Below are positions 34,972-46,132 of a stretch of 64,000 nt of DNA, in pieces. Made by a program: the position numbers and the translations under genes. Below the pieces are notes generated by a model. The model did not search any database and had not been told where the DNA came from. It worked only from the letters and a program-made list of their open reading frames with translations. Origin of the DNA: Acheta domesticus (taxonomy: Eukaryota; Arthropoda; Insecta; Orthoptera; Gryllidae); NCBI GenBank assembly GCA_031308135.1, contig JAHLJT010004567.1, positions 129,465,356-129,529,355 on the forward strand, read 5' to 3'. How positions within the stretch are numbered: position 1 is the first letter of the stretch; each line of letters starts with the position of its first letter.

Positions 34972-36489
34972 GGCTATGTCAAGCTGGCCCAACCACTAGA
35001 GCACAATCGCACCAAACCAAATGGAATATTTAGTACTCATTTATTACTAATTTATTACCCAAAAATTAAGTTACTCTCCCCGTTTATGAAAAATAAATTG
35101 TTAAACACATCGTAGATATGCAACCCGCCTGACACCATGCCTAAATTACAAATACAATTATAGAGAGAACCGATGATCACAATGGAACGAAACCAAAAAC
35201 ATTATTAAATACACATTATATACTACTTTATTATTCCAAAAAATAAACATAATACTGTAGCCGTTTATGAAAAAAATATTGTTAAAATCTGAATCACAGT
35301 TATTCTAACATACCAGAAATTCAAATACGATTATAGACAGAACCAACGAGCACAATCGAACCAAACCAACCTCATAATTAATCCCACATTACATACTAAT
35401 TAATTACTCGAAACAGACATTTATTACTCTTGCCATTAAAGGAGAAAAAATTGTTATATAATTAATCATATTCAACCATGGCAGAAACTCAAATACGATT
35501 ATAGAGAGAACCAGCAGGCACGATCGAACCAAACCAATCTCATAATTAAGCCCACATTACATACTAGTTAATTTCTCCAAATACACATTTATTACTCTTG
35601 CCATTAAAGAAGAAAAAATTGATTAAATATGAATCATATTCAGCCATGCCAGAAATTCAAATACGATTATAGAGAGAACCAGAAAGCACAATCGAACCAA
35701 ACCAATCTCATAATTAAGCACACATTGCATACTAATTAATTACTCTAAAAAGATATTTATTACTCTTCCCATTAAAGAAGAAAAAATTGTTTAAATATGA
35801 ATCATATTCAGCCATGCCAGAAATTCAAATACGATTATTGAGAAAAACAACGAGCACAATTGAACAAAAAAGAGATCATAATTAAGCCCACATTACATAC
35901 TAACTAATTACTTGAAACAGACATTTATTACTCGTGCCATTAAAGAAGAAAAATTGTTAAATTATTAATCATATTCAACCATGGCAGAAACTCAAATACG
36001 ATTATAGAGAGAACCAGCAGGCACAATCGAACCAAACCAATCTCATAATTAAGCCCCTATTACATACTAACTAATTATTTGAAACAGACATTTATTACTC
36101 TTGCCATTAAAGAAGAAAAAATTGTTAAAAAAATAATCATATTCAACCATGCAAGAAACTCAAATACGATTATAGAGAGAACCAACGAGCACAATCGAAT
36201 CAAACCAATTTCATAATTAAGCCCTCATTACATACTAATTAATTACTTTAAACACACATTTATTATTCTTGCCATTAAAGAAGAAAAAATTTTTAAATAT
36301 GAATTATATTCAACCATGCCAAAATTTCAAATACGATTATAGAGAGAACCAACGAGCACAATCGAACCAAACCAAGATCGTAATGAAATGCACATTATTT
36401 ACTAATTTATTATTCTAAACAAACATTTATTACTGTTGCCGTGTATTAAGATATTTTTATTGTTAATTTTTAAATACTGCATAACTATG

Positions 36490-38098
36490 CAACCATGCTT
36501 TCAAAATTACCTTCGTATGGAATCCGTGGTATTGCTCTAGATTGGCTATGTTCGTACCTTAAACAACGATCTCATAGAGTAGAAATACTGGAATGATGGA
36601 ACTTTATGTACACACCTTTCCGGTTCTTTGCCAATTGTATGTGGAGTTCCGCAAGGATCGTTTTTAGGCCCTATTCTCTTCCTATTATATGTAAATGACA
36701 TGCCCTTAGTGATTCGAAACGGAAGAACAGTTCTCTTTGCGGATGATACAAATATTCTTTGCAACAAAGAAACCGTAAATAGTACAATATCAGACGTTTC
36801 AAATTGGTTCCGTAATAACAAATTAAAAGTAAATGAAAATAAAACAGTTTCAATGCAGTTTTCCATATCAAATAAAAAATTCTGTTCTCCATTGAAAATG
36901 AACGGTGTGCCATTGACTGATGTTAATGTAACAAAATTTTTAGGTCTATCAATTCAGTCAAACCTCAAATGGAATGCCCACTTAAATGAATTGAACACAA
37001 AATTAAGCTCATTATGCTACGCGTTCAGAATTCTTTCAAATTCCGTCAGCCTTCATACAGCTCGTTGTGTATATTTTGCCAATGTTCTCTCCCGCCTGAG
37101 ATATGGCATAATATTTTGGGCAAACACATCTTATAGTTCACAGACTTTCAGATTACAAAAAAGAATTGTACGAATAATAAGCAAATCCAACCCACGTGAT
37201 TCTTGTAAGTCACTCTTTATTAATCTAGGAATTTTACCATTACCTTGTCTCCTGATTTACGAATCAGTAGTTTTTGTCAAAAATGACTTACTTAAGGACG
37301 GGAATATATTTTCAGCAAACGCCGATGTCTATAAGTATAACACACGACGTAGTAATCATATTCACCAGGTGGCAGTATCAACAGCTCACTACAAAAAATT
37401 CACATACAATTCATGTACATTACTCTACAACACTTTGCCAGAAGACATTAAACGATTAAATTCAATAGAAAAGTTTAAGTCCCAAGTAAAATCTTTTCTG
37501 CTGCATAACTGTTTCTATTCAATTCGAGACTATACCGAGCATCAAAAAGGAAAGTAGAATTAATTTTAACAATGATAGTTAATGTAATTATTTATCATTT
37601 GGACTGTATAATTCTAAAGAACCTGTAACAAGTATTGTACCAGTTTCTGGGTTGATGGCCCCCATCTCGATCAGGTTTTTCGTCCAGTTTCCCTAATCCT
37701 TGAGCAAATGCTGAGATTGTCCCTTGTTTTGCTTCTGGACATAAATGTAACTTCATTATTTGTGCACGTCTTCTGAATTTCAGTGGGAAATGTAGTTATT
37801 CAAATTATCGTTTTTCATATTATCGCGGCAAAAAGTATTATTCTTTCATGAAGAACATGAGGGTTCAGGGCAGAAATTTATAGCTAATTTACCTTTGAAA
37901 ATATATTTTATTATATAGGAGCGAATATTTTGTCAACAAAAATTGAAAAAAACCTCTCTTTTCTGTATTCAAAATTCCTGTAAAATATGGTTTAGGATAG
38001 AGACCACAGAATTATGAAAACGTGCACAAAATTCACTTCTCCCCATAGCTCGTCATACGCAGTTTTTAACTGTTTTTGACGTAAATAAATAAATAAAT
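36490..38098 (+). mobile_element. 5'-truncated LINE in the foldback loop
   Basis: Homology starts around 36490 (LPSYGIRGIALDWLCSYL, the segment before the RT active site), has one frame break near 36590, and continues in the open frame at 36628-37557. A (TAAA)n run at about 38084-38097 is a typical LINE 3' end. A LINE copies its RNA into a nicked target and often leaves such 5'-truncated copies. Confidence 0.8.
36601..37557 (+). CDS. LINE reverse transcriptase, C-terminal part (CR1/Jockey-like)
   Basis: 309 codons open from 36628. Blocks in order: PIVCGVPQGSFLGPILFLLYVND (RT motif with GVPQGS), VLFADDTNI with the catalytic Asp pair at about residues 39-41, WFRNNKLKVNENKT, TKFLGLSIQ, then the thumb and a C-terminal domain ending in YNTRRSNHIH ... 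YNTLPEDIK ... FKSQVKSFL, characteristic of CR1/Jockey-type ORF2. The endonuclease and the first RT motifs are missing, so it is not functional, yet this frame has no stop, suggesting a recent insertion compared with the other relics here. Confidence 0.9.
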   Translation, partial: TLCTHLSGSLPIVCGVPQGSFLGPILFLLYVNDMPLVIRNGRTVLFADDTNILCNKETVNSTISDVSNWFRNNKLKVNENKTVSMQFSISNKKFCSPLKMNGVPLTDVNVTKFLGLSIQSNLKWNAHLNELNTKLSSLCYAFRILSNSVSLHTARCVYFANVLSRLRYGIIFWANTSYSSQTFRLQKRIVRIISKSNPRDSCKSLFINLGILPLPCLLIYESVVFVKNDLLKDGNIFSANADVYKYNTRRSNHIHQVAVSTAHYKKFTYNSCTLLYNTLPEDIKRLNSIEKFKSQVKSFLLHNCFYSIRDYTEHQKGK

Positions 38099-39182
38099 GA
38101 AATATCATTCATATTACTGCAACACGCAATTCATTATGTAAGTTAAGTTTGAAATTTGACCGAGAGAAAAACAGTGAATATATCTGAAAGTTAGTTCGTT
38201 TTAATGTATCATAATATTCATTCAATAATTTTTACTTACTACTACAATAAAATAATTTATTCTCAACCATTTTATGAAATTCAAATTGAGATTTTTTGTA
38301 GAAAAATAGACGTACAACAAAATTATTTATTAGTGAATTTTTAAAATTTTAGTGCAAAATTAATTATGAGTAATTACCTAGTCTTATTGTAATACATTAA
38401 TAATCAAAACATACAATGGTTGGTATAGATACTCACTATAGTTAAACACACTCTAAGACTTAAGTCCGATGTTAAGTCTGAAGTGAAAATAGATGAGAAA
38501 ATCAAGTCCCTTTTTAATTATAATTATCAACATTTTGCATAAATGGCTAAAAAAATTCTAATGCAATGGTAGTAAAAGTACTCATTCATTCTAACTAAAA
38601 AAATGTTGCAAGCATTTAAAATATTAATAAATACTTTTGTTAAAATTCATTGAAATACAAATTTTTTTATTACAGAACTGAATAAACCAATTTATTTTAT
38701 TGGGCCAGAATCCTACATCCCTGAAAAAAATTGTCTAAATAGAGGATACAAAACAGGGTCTCTCCCAGGGATTCAAACAGGATCGACGGAATTTTGAAGG
38801 GTGTCAGTGCCGATCGTGGGGCCCCTTTGGCACGTTGAATATAGTTAAGAGCATTTATTTTTGTGTGTCACATATCGAATTCTCTAATGACTCCATATTT
38901 AAAAAATATCAATAAACGGCAACAGCAATATATTTCTATTAAGAATGATAAATTAGAATTCAAATTGCAATTAATTATCCATTTAGTTTAGGATGATTAT
39001 GCCCCTTATTATTCACCGATCAAGTTCTGGCATGTTTGGAAAATAATTATTTTGTTTTTAACAATATGGAAATATTAATAAAATTATCTCTGTAGAAATT
39101 AATATTGAATGAGTATTTACTCAACAATTACGTTTTAGTTATTCCTTCCCCTTCCTTATCTACAATTAATACTCAAGGCTCA
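38099..39182. other. Rest of foldback loop, no recognised feature
   Basis: AT-rich sequence between the LINE tail and the right arm. Contains a short GC-richer part at about 38740-38850 that I cannot assign. Confidence 0.4.
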
Positions 39183-41725
39183 AGCATGGTTGCATAGTTA
39201 TGCAGTATTTAAAAATTAACAAAAAAAATATCTTAATACACGGCAACAGTAGTAAATGTGTGTTTAGAATAATAAATTAGTAAATAATGTGCATTTCATT
39301 ACGATCTTGGTTTGGTTAGATTGTGCTCGTTGGTTCTCTCTATAATCGTATTTGAATTTCTGGCATGGTTGAATATGATTCATATTTAAACAATTTTTTC
39401 TTCTTTAATGGCAAGAGTAATAAATGTCTGTTTAGAGTAATTATTTAGTATGTAATGTGGGATTAATTAGGAGATTGGTTTGGTTCGATTGTGCTTTCTG
39501 GTTCTCTCTATAATTGTGTTTGAATTTCTGGCATGGCTGAATATGATTCATATTTAAACAATTTTTTCTTCTTTAATGGCAAGAGTAATAATTGTCTGTT
39601 TTGAGTAATTAATTAGCATGTAATGTGGGATTATTTATGAGATTGGTTTGGTTCGATTGTGCTTTCTGGTTCTCTCTATAATTGTGTTTGAATTTCTGGC
39701 ATGGCTGAATATGATTAATTTTTTAACAATTTTTTCTTCTTTAATGGCAAGAGTAATAAATGTCTGTTTAGAGTAATTATTTAGTATGTAATGTGGGCTT
39801 AATTATGAGATTGGTTTGGTTTGATTGTGCTCCTTAGTTCTCTCAATAATCGTATTTGAATTTCTGGCATGGCTGAATATGATTCATATTTAAAAATGTT
39901 TTTCTTCTTTAATGGCAAGAGTAATAAATGTCTGTTTAGAGTAATTAATTAGTAAGTAATGTGGACTTAATTATGAGATTGGTTTGGTTTGCTTGTGCTC
40001 GTTGATTCTCTCAATAATCGTATTTGAATTTCTGGCATGGCTGAATATGATTCATATTTAAAAAATTTTTTCTTCTTTAATGGCAAGAGTAATAAATGTC
40101 TGATTAGAGTAAATAATTAGTATGTAATGTGGGCTTGATTATGAGATTGATTTGGTTCGATTGTGCTCGTTGGTTCTCTCAATAATCGTATTTGAATTTC
40201 TGGCATGGTTGCATATGATTAATTTTTTAACAATTTTTTCTTCTTTAATGGCAAGAGTAATAAATGTCTGTTTAGAGTAATTAATTAGTATGCAATGTGT
40301 GCTTAATTATGAGATTGGTTTGGTTCGATTGTGCACGCTGGTTCTCTCTATAATCGTATTTGAATTTCTGGCATGGCTGAATATGATTCATATTTAAACA
40401 ATTTTTTCTTCTTTAATGGCAAGAGTAATAAATGTGTGTTTAGAGTAATTAATTAGTATGTAATGTGTGCTTAATTATGAGATTGGTTTGGTTCGATTGT
40501 GCCTGCTGGTTCTCTCTATAATCGTATTTGAGTTTCTGCCATGGTTGAATATGATTAATTTTTTAACAATTTTTTCTCCTTTAATGGCAAGAGTAATAAA
40601 TGTCTGTTTCAAGTAATTATTTAGTATGTAATGTGGGCTTGATTATGAGATATATTTGGTTCGATTGTACTCGTTGGTTCTCTCAATAATCGTATTTGAA
40701 TTTCTGGCATGGCTGAATATGATTCATATTTAAACAATTTTTTCTTCTTTAATGGCAAGAGTAATAAATGTCTGTTTCAAGTAATTATTTAGTATGTAAT
40801 GTGTGCTTAATTATGAGATTGATTTGGTTCGATTGTGCTCGCTGGTTCTCTCTATAATCGTATTTGAATTTCTGGCATGGCTGAATATGATTCAGATTTA
40901 ATCAATTTTTTCTTCTTTAATGGCAAGAGTAATAAATGTCTGTTTAGAGTAATTAATTAGTATGTAATGTGGGCTTAATTATGAGGTTGGTTTGGTTCGA
41001 TTGTGCTCGCTGGTTCTCTCTATAATCGTATTTGAATTTCTGGCATGGCTGAATATGATTCAGATTTAAACAATTTTTTCTTCTTTAATGGCAAGAGTAA
41101 TAAATGTCTGTTTAGAGTAATTAATTAGTATGTAATGTGGGCTTAATTATGAGATTGGTTTGGTTCGATTGTGCTCGCTGGTTCTCTCTATAATCGTATT
41201 TGAATTTCTGGCATGGTTGAATATGATTCATTTTTTAACAATTTTTTCTTCTTTAATGGCAAGAGTAATAAATGTCTGTTTAGAGTAATTAATTAGTATG
41301 TAATGTGGGATTAATTATGAGATTAGTTTGGTTCGATTGTGCTTGTTGGTTCTGTCTATAATCGTATTTGAATTTCTGGTATGTTTGAATAACTGTGATT
41401 CAGATTTTGACAATATTTTTTTCATAAACGGCAACAGTATTATGTTTATATTTTTGGAATAATAAAGTAGTATATAATGTGTATTTAATAATGTTGTTGG
41501 TTTCGTTCCATTGTGATCATAGGTTCTCTCTATAATTGTATTTTTAATTTAGGCATGGTGTCAGGCGGGTTGCATATCTACGATGTGTTTAACAATTTTT
41601 TTTTCATAAACGGGGAGAGTAATTAATTTAATTTTTGGGTAATAAATTAGTAATAAATGAGTACAAAATATTCCATTTGGTTTGGTGCGATTGTGCTATA
41701 GTGGTTGTGCCAGCTTGACGTAGCC

Positions 41726-41734
41726 CCAGACGTT
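41726..41734 (+). repeat. Right 9-bp target-site duplication (CCAGACGTT)
   Basis: Identical to 11227-11235 and immediately after the outer foldback terminus. Confidence 0.8.
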
Positions 41735-42272
41735 GGCCGCCATGTTGCATGGAGACTAATCAAACTTAGCACGATGAAGGTGTAAGTGAAATGAAAATTG
41801 CAATATTAAAAGAAAGTTCTTGATAAATATGTTTCAATGATGATAACTTTGGCATTTAAAATTCCTGCCAATATTGTGACGCAAGCTGGTGCCTGAAGCT
41901 TATTGGCTAAAGGCGGAGACGATGCGCAAGTTAAACAGAAGTGATTGTGGGAACAGCACTTAAGATAGCACAGAACAAAGTCCTGCGGCTCATAGCGCGC
42001 CTTCCGTTTCGGAAACGGGTGAAAGTACTCAGGAAGGAACTCGATATCGGGTCCTTCACTCAATGGTGAAGATGGCTATCTTTTAACGAAGTCTACCATG
42101 CCTTTGAAACCAGCGAAGCTCCAGTGACACTTAAACAACTAACTCGACACTATAGGACAAAAAGTAACTATAAGACAAGCACTTTCCTCGGATATTTTGA
42201 GGGCATAGTGCAACATACACCGTCACACAACCAAGTCACAAAGACGACTAAACACAAAAGCCGATTTGCGTA
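41735..42272. other. Host sequence right of the compound element, no gene supported
   Basis: Would be contiguous with sequence left of 11235 before the insertion. An 85-codon minus-strand frame at 41806-42063 has no motif I recognise. Confidence 0.35.
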
Positions 42273-42534
42273 TATTGACTAAGGTCCGACTATCATATTG
42301 ACAATAATATTGACTAAGGTCCGACTATCATATTGACAATAATATTGACTAAGGTCCGACTATCATATTGACAATAATATTGACTAAGGTCCGACTATCA
42401 TAGTGACAATAATATTGACTAAGGTCCGACTAGCATATTGACAATAATATTGACTAAGTTCCGACTATCATATTGACAATAATATTGACTAAGATCCGAC
42501 TATCATATTGACAATAATATTGACTAAGGTCCGC
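42273..42534 (+). repeat. 35-bp minisatellite, about 7.5 copies
   Basis: Unit TATTGACTAAGGTCCGACTA plus TCATATTGACAATAA. Copies are nearly identical with isolated substitutions (for example GTTCC or GATCC for GGTCC). Confidence 0.95.
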
Positions 42535-43102
42535 CAAGAACCCACACCAGCCACTTACACATAGCAGTTAAACGCTAAATGCGTGCGAACTGTTACGCAA
42601 AAGAAACACAGACCTTCGTCTAGCCCCCCCCAAAAAAAGAAAAAAAGGCAGCATTTCCTCCAAAGATTCTGACGAACTTGAAAAACTGTTAACCAATTTT
42701 AACATTCGAATAAAGTCGAGCGGCAAAGGTAACACTCATGATCTTTTAATATAATGATTAATTTCATTTTATGTCAGCGGAGCCTAAGTGAGATGTTAGA
42801 AATATTTAATATACTTCAACATATAAAGTCATATTTTCTCTCTTCATCATCGCCTCAAAACGCTCCAAAATATCATAGAATTCAAAAAATATCAAAACAG
42901 ATTTTCCTACAGATCTCGTTTTTACAGCGTGCCCCAAATCTGCAATGGTCCTTGACTTCCTTCTCAGGATGCCAAAACCTTTTCACTTCAGTTCATTTCT
43001 AACGCTCATCTACGTACGCATATTGTATTAATTAGGAAAACCGTTGACAAGATTTTCTCTTACTACAATACTCTATTACATAAAAATAAAAATTAATTTG
43101 CC
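42535..43102. other. No recognised feature
   Basis: AT-rich. Short poly-C/poly-A tracts at about 42626-42646. The 82-codon open frame at 42754-43002 has no motif. Confidence 0.35.
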
Positions 43103-43200
43103 GATCCCCGGTGGCCGAGATCGCTAAGCCAGTAGTGTCGTAGTGATCTCGGACCGAAAGGTTGCGGGTTCGAGTCCCGCCGTATGTCGCTGTAGAATAA
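43103..43200 (+). mobile_element. tRNA-like SINE head, family 2, copy 1
   Basis: A box-like TGGCCGAGATCGCTAAGCC (43112-43130) and B box GGGTTCGAGTCCC (43167-43179) with spacing of a Ser/Leu-type tRNA head. The acceptor arm does not pair and an AT-rich tail follows, so it is a SINE and not a tRNA gene. A related head lies at 56585. Confidence 0.65.
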
Positions 43201-43224
43201 AAATCTAAATATTTATGTTAAATG

Positions 43225-43465
43225 CAACCCGATACACTCGGAAGATTTTTTAATCTATTTCGTTAAATAACTCCTAAACGAAGCGTTCTGAGGCATTAAC
43301 AACTAAAATATTGAGGCCAAAGGCCTCATAGAAATGGTTCTCACACCGTAATCTACAGGACGAGATCTTCTTGAACATTACATTTTTGCTGGTCCGCCGC
43401 TTCTCGGTATCATCTCACCAGCTCAGAGACGTGCAGAATCTGCAACTAAATGTGAATGAAATGGA
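43225..43465 (+). repeat. Dispersed repeat family B, copy 1
   Basis: Shares with 50125-50375 the phrases 'CGTAATCTACA.GACGAGA', 'CTT.ATGAACATT' (CTTCTTGAACATT here) and 'GGGACGTGCAGAATCTGCAACT'-like end (AGAGACGTGCAGAATCTGCA here). A third, weaker copy is at 54640-54830. Function unknown. Confidence 0.6.
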
Positions 43466-43662
43466 CAGAAAGCAACAGAGGCAGAGAGCACAGAGACACA
43501 GTCAGACACTGAGACAGGGACGAAGAGAGAGAAAAAGACGGAGAGAGAGAGAAGTGGAGAGAGATGGAGAGAGGAGAGACGAGAGAGAGGGAGAGAGTGA
43601 GTGAGACGGTGAGAGAGCCGGAGAGAGATAGGGAGAGGGAAGGCGTTATGAGAGAGATGAGG
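43466..43662. repeat. GA-rich low-complexity tract
   Basis: Polypurine (GAGA)n-type sequence on the plus strand. The open frames of 77 and 82 codons on the two strands are products of the simple repeat. Confidence 0.9.
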
Positions 43663-43831
43663 GCAGAACAACGTCCGTCCGGCTCCGCTAGTTTATTTTT
43701 TTCTTAAACTAGCACTAATAAAACACTTGTGAAATCAATAGACTTATTAGCAGCAAAAATAGCTGTTACATACAGCATCATTGAACCTTTTGTCTAGATT
43801 CTACTTTGTATTAAGAACAATACAATAATTT

Positions 43832-44335
43832 TTACTTTCCCGTATACTATACGTACGTACGTATGTATAGTCCCTTTAGACTCTCTCTCCGTCTTTAGTA
43901 GTATAGTACGTACGTATAGTCCGTTTAGTTATTCCTTTAGTTAAGTTAGAAAAACGGCGTATTTTCGACAGAAAAACCCTTATTACAGGGCCCTGGTAAC
44001 GAAAAAGAGGATAAATCAAGTTGCTAAATTAAGAACAAAAAATCTCCTTACACGTGGTGCGTCCAGAATCCCTGTTTTGTGGGTCCTTGATACCCAAAAA
44101 CCAATTGAAAGCAAAACGTCCGTCCGTCCGTCCGTCTGTCTGTCTGTCTGTGAACAACGCTAGCGACTAAACCGTTCAGCCGATTTTCTCCAAAATTGAT
44201 ACTCCCCGATCGATCTGAATGATCTCGCGGTCCCTTGAATTTGAAACCGTTAATTTTAATTTTGGAGGGTACTTTATATGAGGCACCTGGAACATTTTCA
44301 AAATTGATGAATCATTATGAAAAATAATGATTATG
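43832..44335 (+). repeat. Dispersed repeat family A, copy 5
   Basis: One of the clearest copies: TTTACTTTCCCGTATACTAT start, CGTA-rich segment, 'GGGCCCTGGTAACGAAAAAG', 'GGTCCTTGATACC', (CCGT)n/(CTGT)n run, 'GTGAACAACGCTAGCGAC', 'CCGATTTTCTCCAAAATTG' and 'GGAGGGTACTTTA'. Confidence 0.75.
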
Positions 44336-46132
44336 AAGAATGATACCTAAACTTCTGCGTGTGACACACCTGTTGTTGACAATTTCATCCAATCGGGAGC
44401 TTGAACATCACCATAATGACATGACTGTAGCGACATATAAGCTCCCAATTAGATGGCAGCGAAACAGCTGATTTCTGTCACAAGCAGAATAAGGAAAATC
44501 ACAGAATTGTTAATGTTCTTTGTTCTTATATGCATTCCTTGAAAGCAAAACCTCTTAGGCGAAAAATGATAATTTTGCAATAAACAGCAATGAAACAAAT
44601 ATCCAGATTCACTCTCTTAATAGTTTCTTTACAAATATTTTATGAATGTCGGACCCTCCGTATCTGTGAAAAAAACATACATGATAATTCGAAAATGCTT
44701 TTATCATTCAAAATTTACCTTGAAATTCCCTCCTATGTAAAATGTAACAAAAATTAAGAACATTTTAAAACAGTTCTAATAAAAATTGTTTGGTAACCTA
44801 TTTTAGGATCCTGAAATATAGGGAATGAGTAATGAATATACAATATTTTAAATACATAAAATTCGACAAAAAATTCCATTGATGTTGGTATTGTAACGTT
44901 GGCATGGCTTATGTCAACTTTCTTTAGAAGTAAAAATACACGAAAAAATTTGTCTTCGATCCTCTTCTGCACGACAACTTAGAATATATGCACCTAAATA
45001 TTCTGCGTAAATAAAAATATGCATTTAAAGAAACAAATTCAGAAATATGCAATTATGCTAAAAAGTGGGGTACTTTCGTTTTATGTTTGGTGATAGGTAA
45101 AGTTATTTACATTTCCTTTCGAGATGCGCAATAAGTAAATATATGTACTTGGATGAAGTTGTTCGGTCTAATTATAACATCGAACTTTATTTTCATTTTC
45201 AAAAACGTGGCAACGTTCCGCGACGACATCACTGCACTGCATTAGAGGTAGTGATTCCTTATAAATATTTTCTGAATGTCGGATAATATTCCGTATCTGT
45301 GAAAAAATGAAATATAATTGCAAGATAATTATTTCTGCATTGCCCACAAAAATATTATTCAAAAGGGGTTGAGTGCAACACGCTATTTACCAATTTCACG
45401 GACATTACGGTGTTGCGCAATTTACCAATGAGTTTTCACATTATTCAGACAAGGAAGTTTTGGCAATTATTAGCTATCATTGAAAATATCTCACAAATAA
45501 ATGTCGGGAATAATACTTTTTCATAGTTTTCATAATGATATTTGTGTAAATATTCAATTTTCCCTGCCTGGTCACTCGATCAGTTGGTACATGTACAGAA
45601 ACTAATGAACAGAACGTCTTCGTGTAGTATTTAAAAGATTATTTTCCGCCAGTGATTCAAAATTAATTAATTTAATTACACAAAACTCTTTATTAGATCC
45701 CATTCTTAATCTATATGTTTCTCAAAAGCCACTTTTTTCGTAAATAATTATTTCTAAACGTAATATGGACAATTTATTTAGTAGGGAATATCTAGCTCTA
45801 ACTAGCGTTAGTTGTGCACAATATTGTCATTGTGCTTGAAGAGCAAGATTCAGAGAAGGTCGTGATTACACGTTTTTCGTAAATATTCGTAATTTATTTT
45901 GTTTTAGTTTTTTAGTTTCAATTTACTTGTTGTTTGTTGTTAAATAGTAATAATAGTAATAAATAGTAATAATAATAATAAATTCATTACAGTAATAGTC
46001 TTAGTAGTAATTAAGTTAGCAATCAGTTTTATTTTCTAGATACCACGTTGTAATATGTAAGTTTTATATTTATTATTTTTATTGTTAATGTAAACTGTAA
46101 AGAAATTGTGTGATTTAGATTTGTACTTTCTC
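44336..46132. other. AT-rich sequence without recognised gene
   Basis: No coding motif. A (TAATAG/TAATAA)n microsatellite lies at about 45945-45985. Confidence 0.4.

Larger units (their letters stand above)
27231..35418. repeat. Right arm of near-perfect inverted duplication
   Basis: Reverse complement of 13740-21930. The inner edge is exact: the match ends at the sequence CAGCGGAGATACGCGCTTGT. The outer edge fades inside the right foldback module. Confidence 0.9.
11236..41725. mobile_element. Giant compound foldback element (30.5 kb)
   Basis: The left end reads GGCTATGTCAAGCTGGC and the right end is the inverse of GGCTACGTCAAGCTGGC; similarity continues for hundreds of bases. The 9-bp repeat CCAGACGTT lies immediately outside both ends and at neither inner terminus (after 14186 the sequence is GGGATTTTA; before 34972 it is TAAAATCCC). 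Deleting the block gives one continuous host sequence with a single CCAGACGTT. Contents: left foldback module, 8.2 kb inverted duplication with 5.3 kb spacer, right foldback module. No intact transposase was found that would act on these ends. The alternative is that a small foldback insertion grew in place through later insertions and inverted duplication; both histories give the same flanking repeat. Confidence 0.75.
34972..41725. mobile_element. Right foldback module
   Basis: Plus arm 34972 to about 36500 and minus arm about 39183-41725, both made of the same tandem units of about 166 bp as the left module; the innermost bases are inverse to each other (TAAATACTGCATAACTATGC at 36470 side, inverse at 39190-39215). 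The loop of about 2.7 kb holds a truncated LINE. Inner terminus at 34972 (GGCTATGTCAAGCTGGC) faces the gag fragment; the outer terminus at 41725 touches the 9-bp repeat. Confidence 0.8.

Noticed and set aside
13740..35418. Treating mirrored open frames as separate genes
   Set aside because: Every open frame in 13.7-21.9 kb reappears inverted in 27.2-35.4 kb; they are two copies of one sequence, reported as such.
41806..42063. 85-codon minus-strand frame as a host gene
   Set aside because: Has some protein-like composition but no splice context or recognisable motif.
42273..42534. CRISPR-like array
   Set aside because: The 35-bp units are contiguous with no unique spacers, and the DNA is insect nuclear sequence.
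43103..43200. True tRNA gene
   Set aside because: A and B boxes are present but the acceptor stem does not pair and no clear anticodon arm is formed; related copies end in AT-rich tails, as in SINEs.
43371..43671. 77- and 82-codon open frames
   Set aside because: Produced by the GA-rich simple repeat; Arg/Glu-rich on one strand and Ser/Leu-rich on the other.
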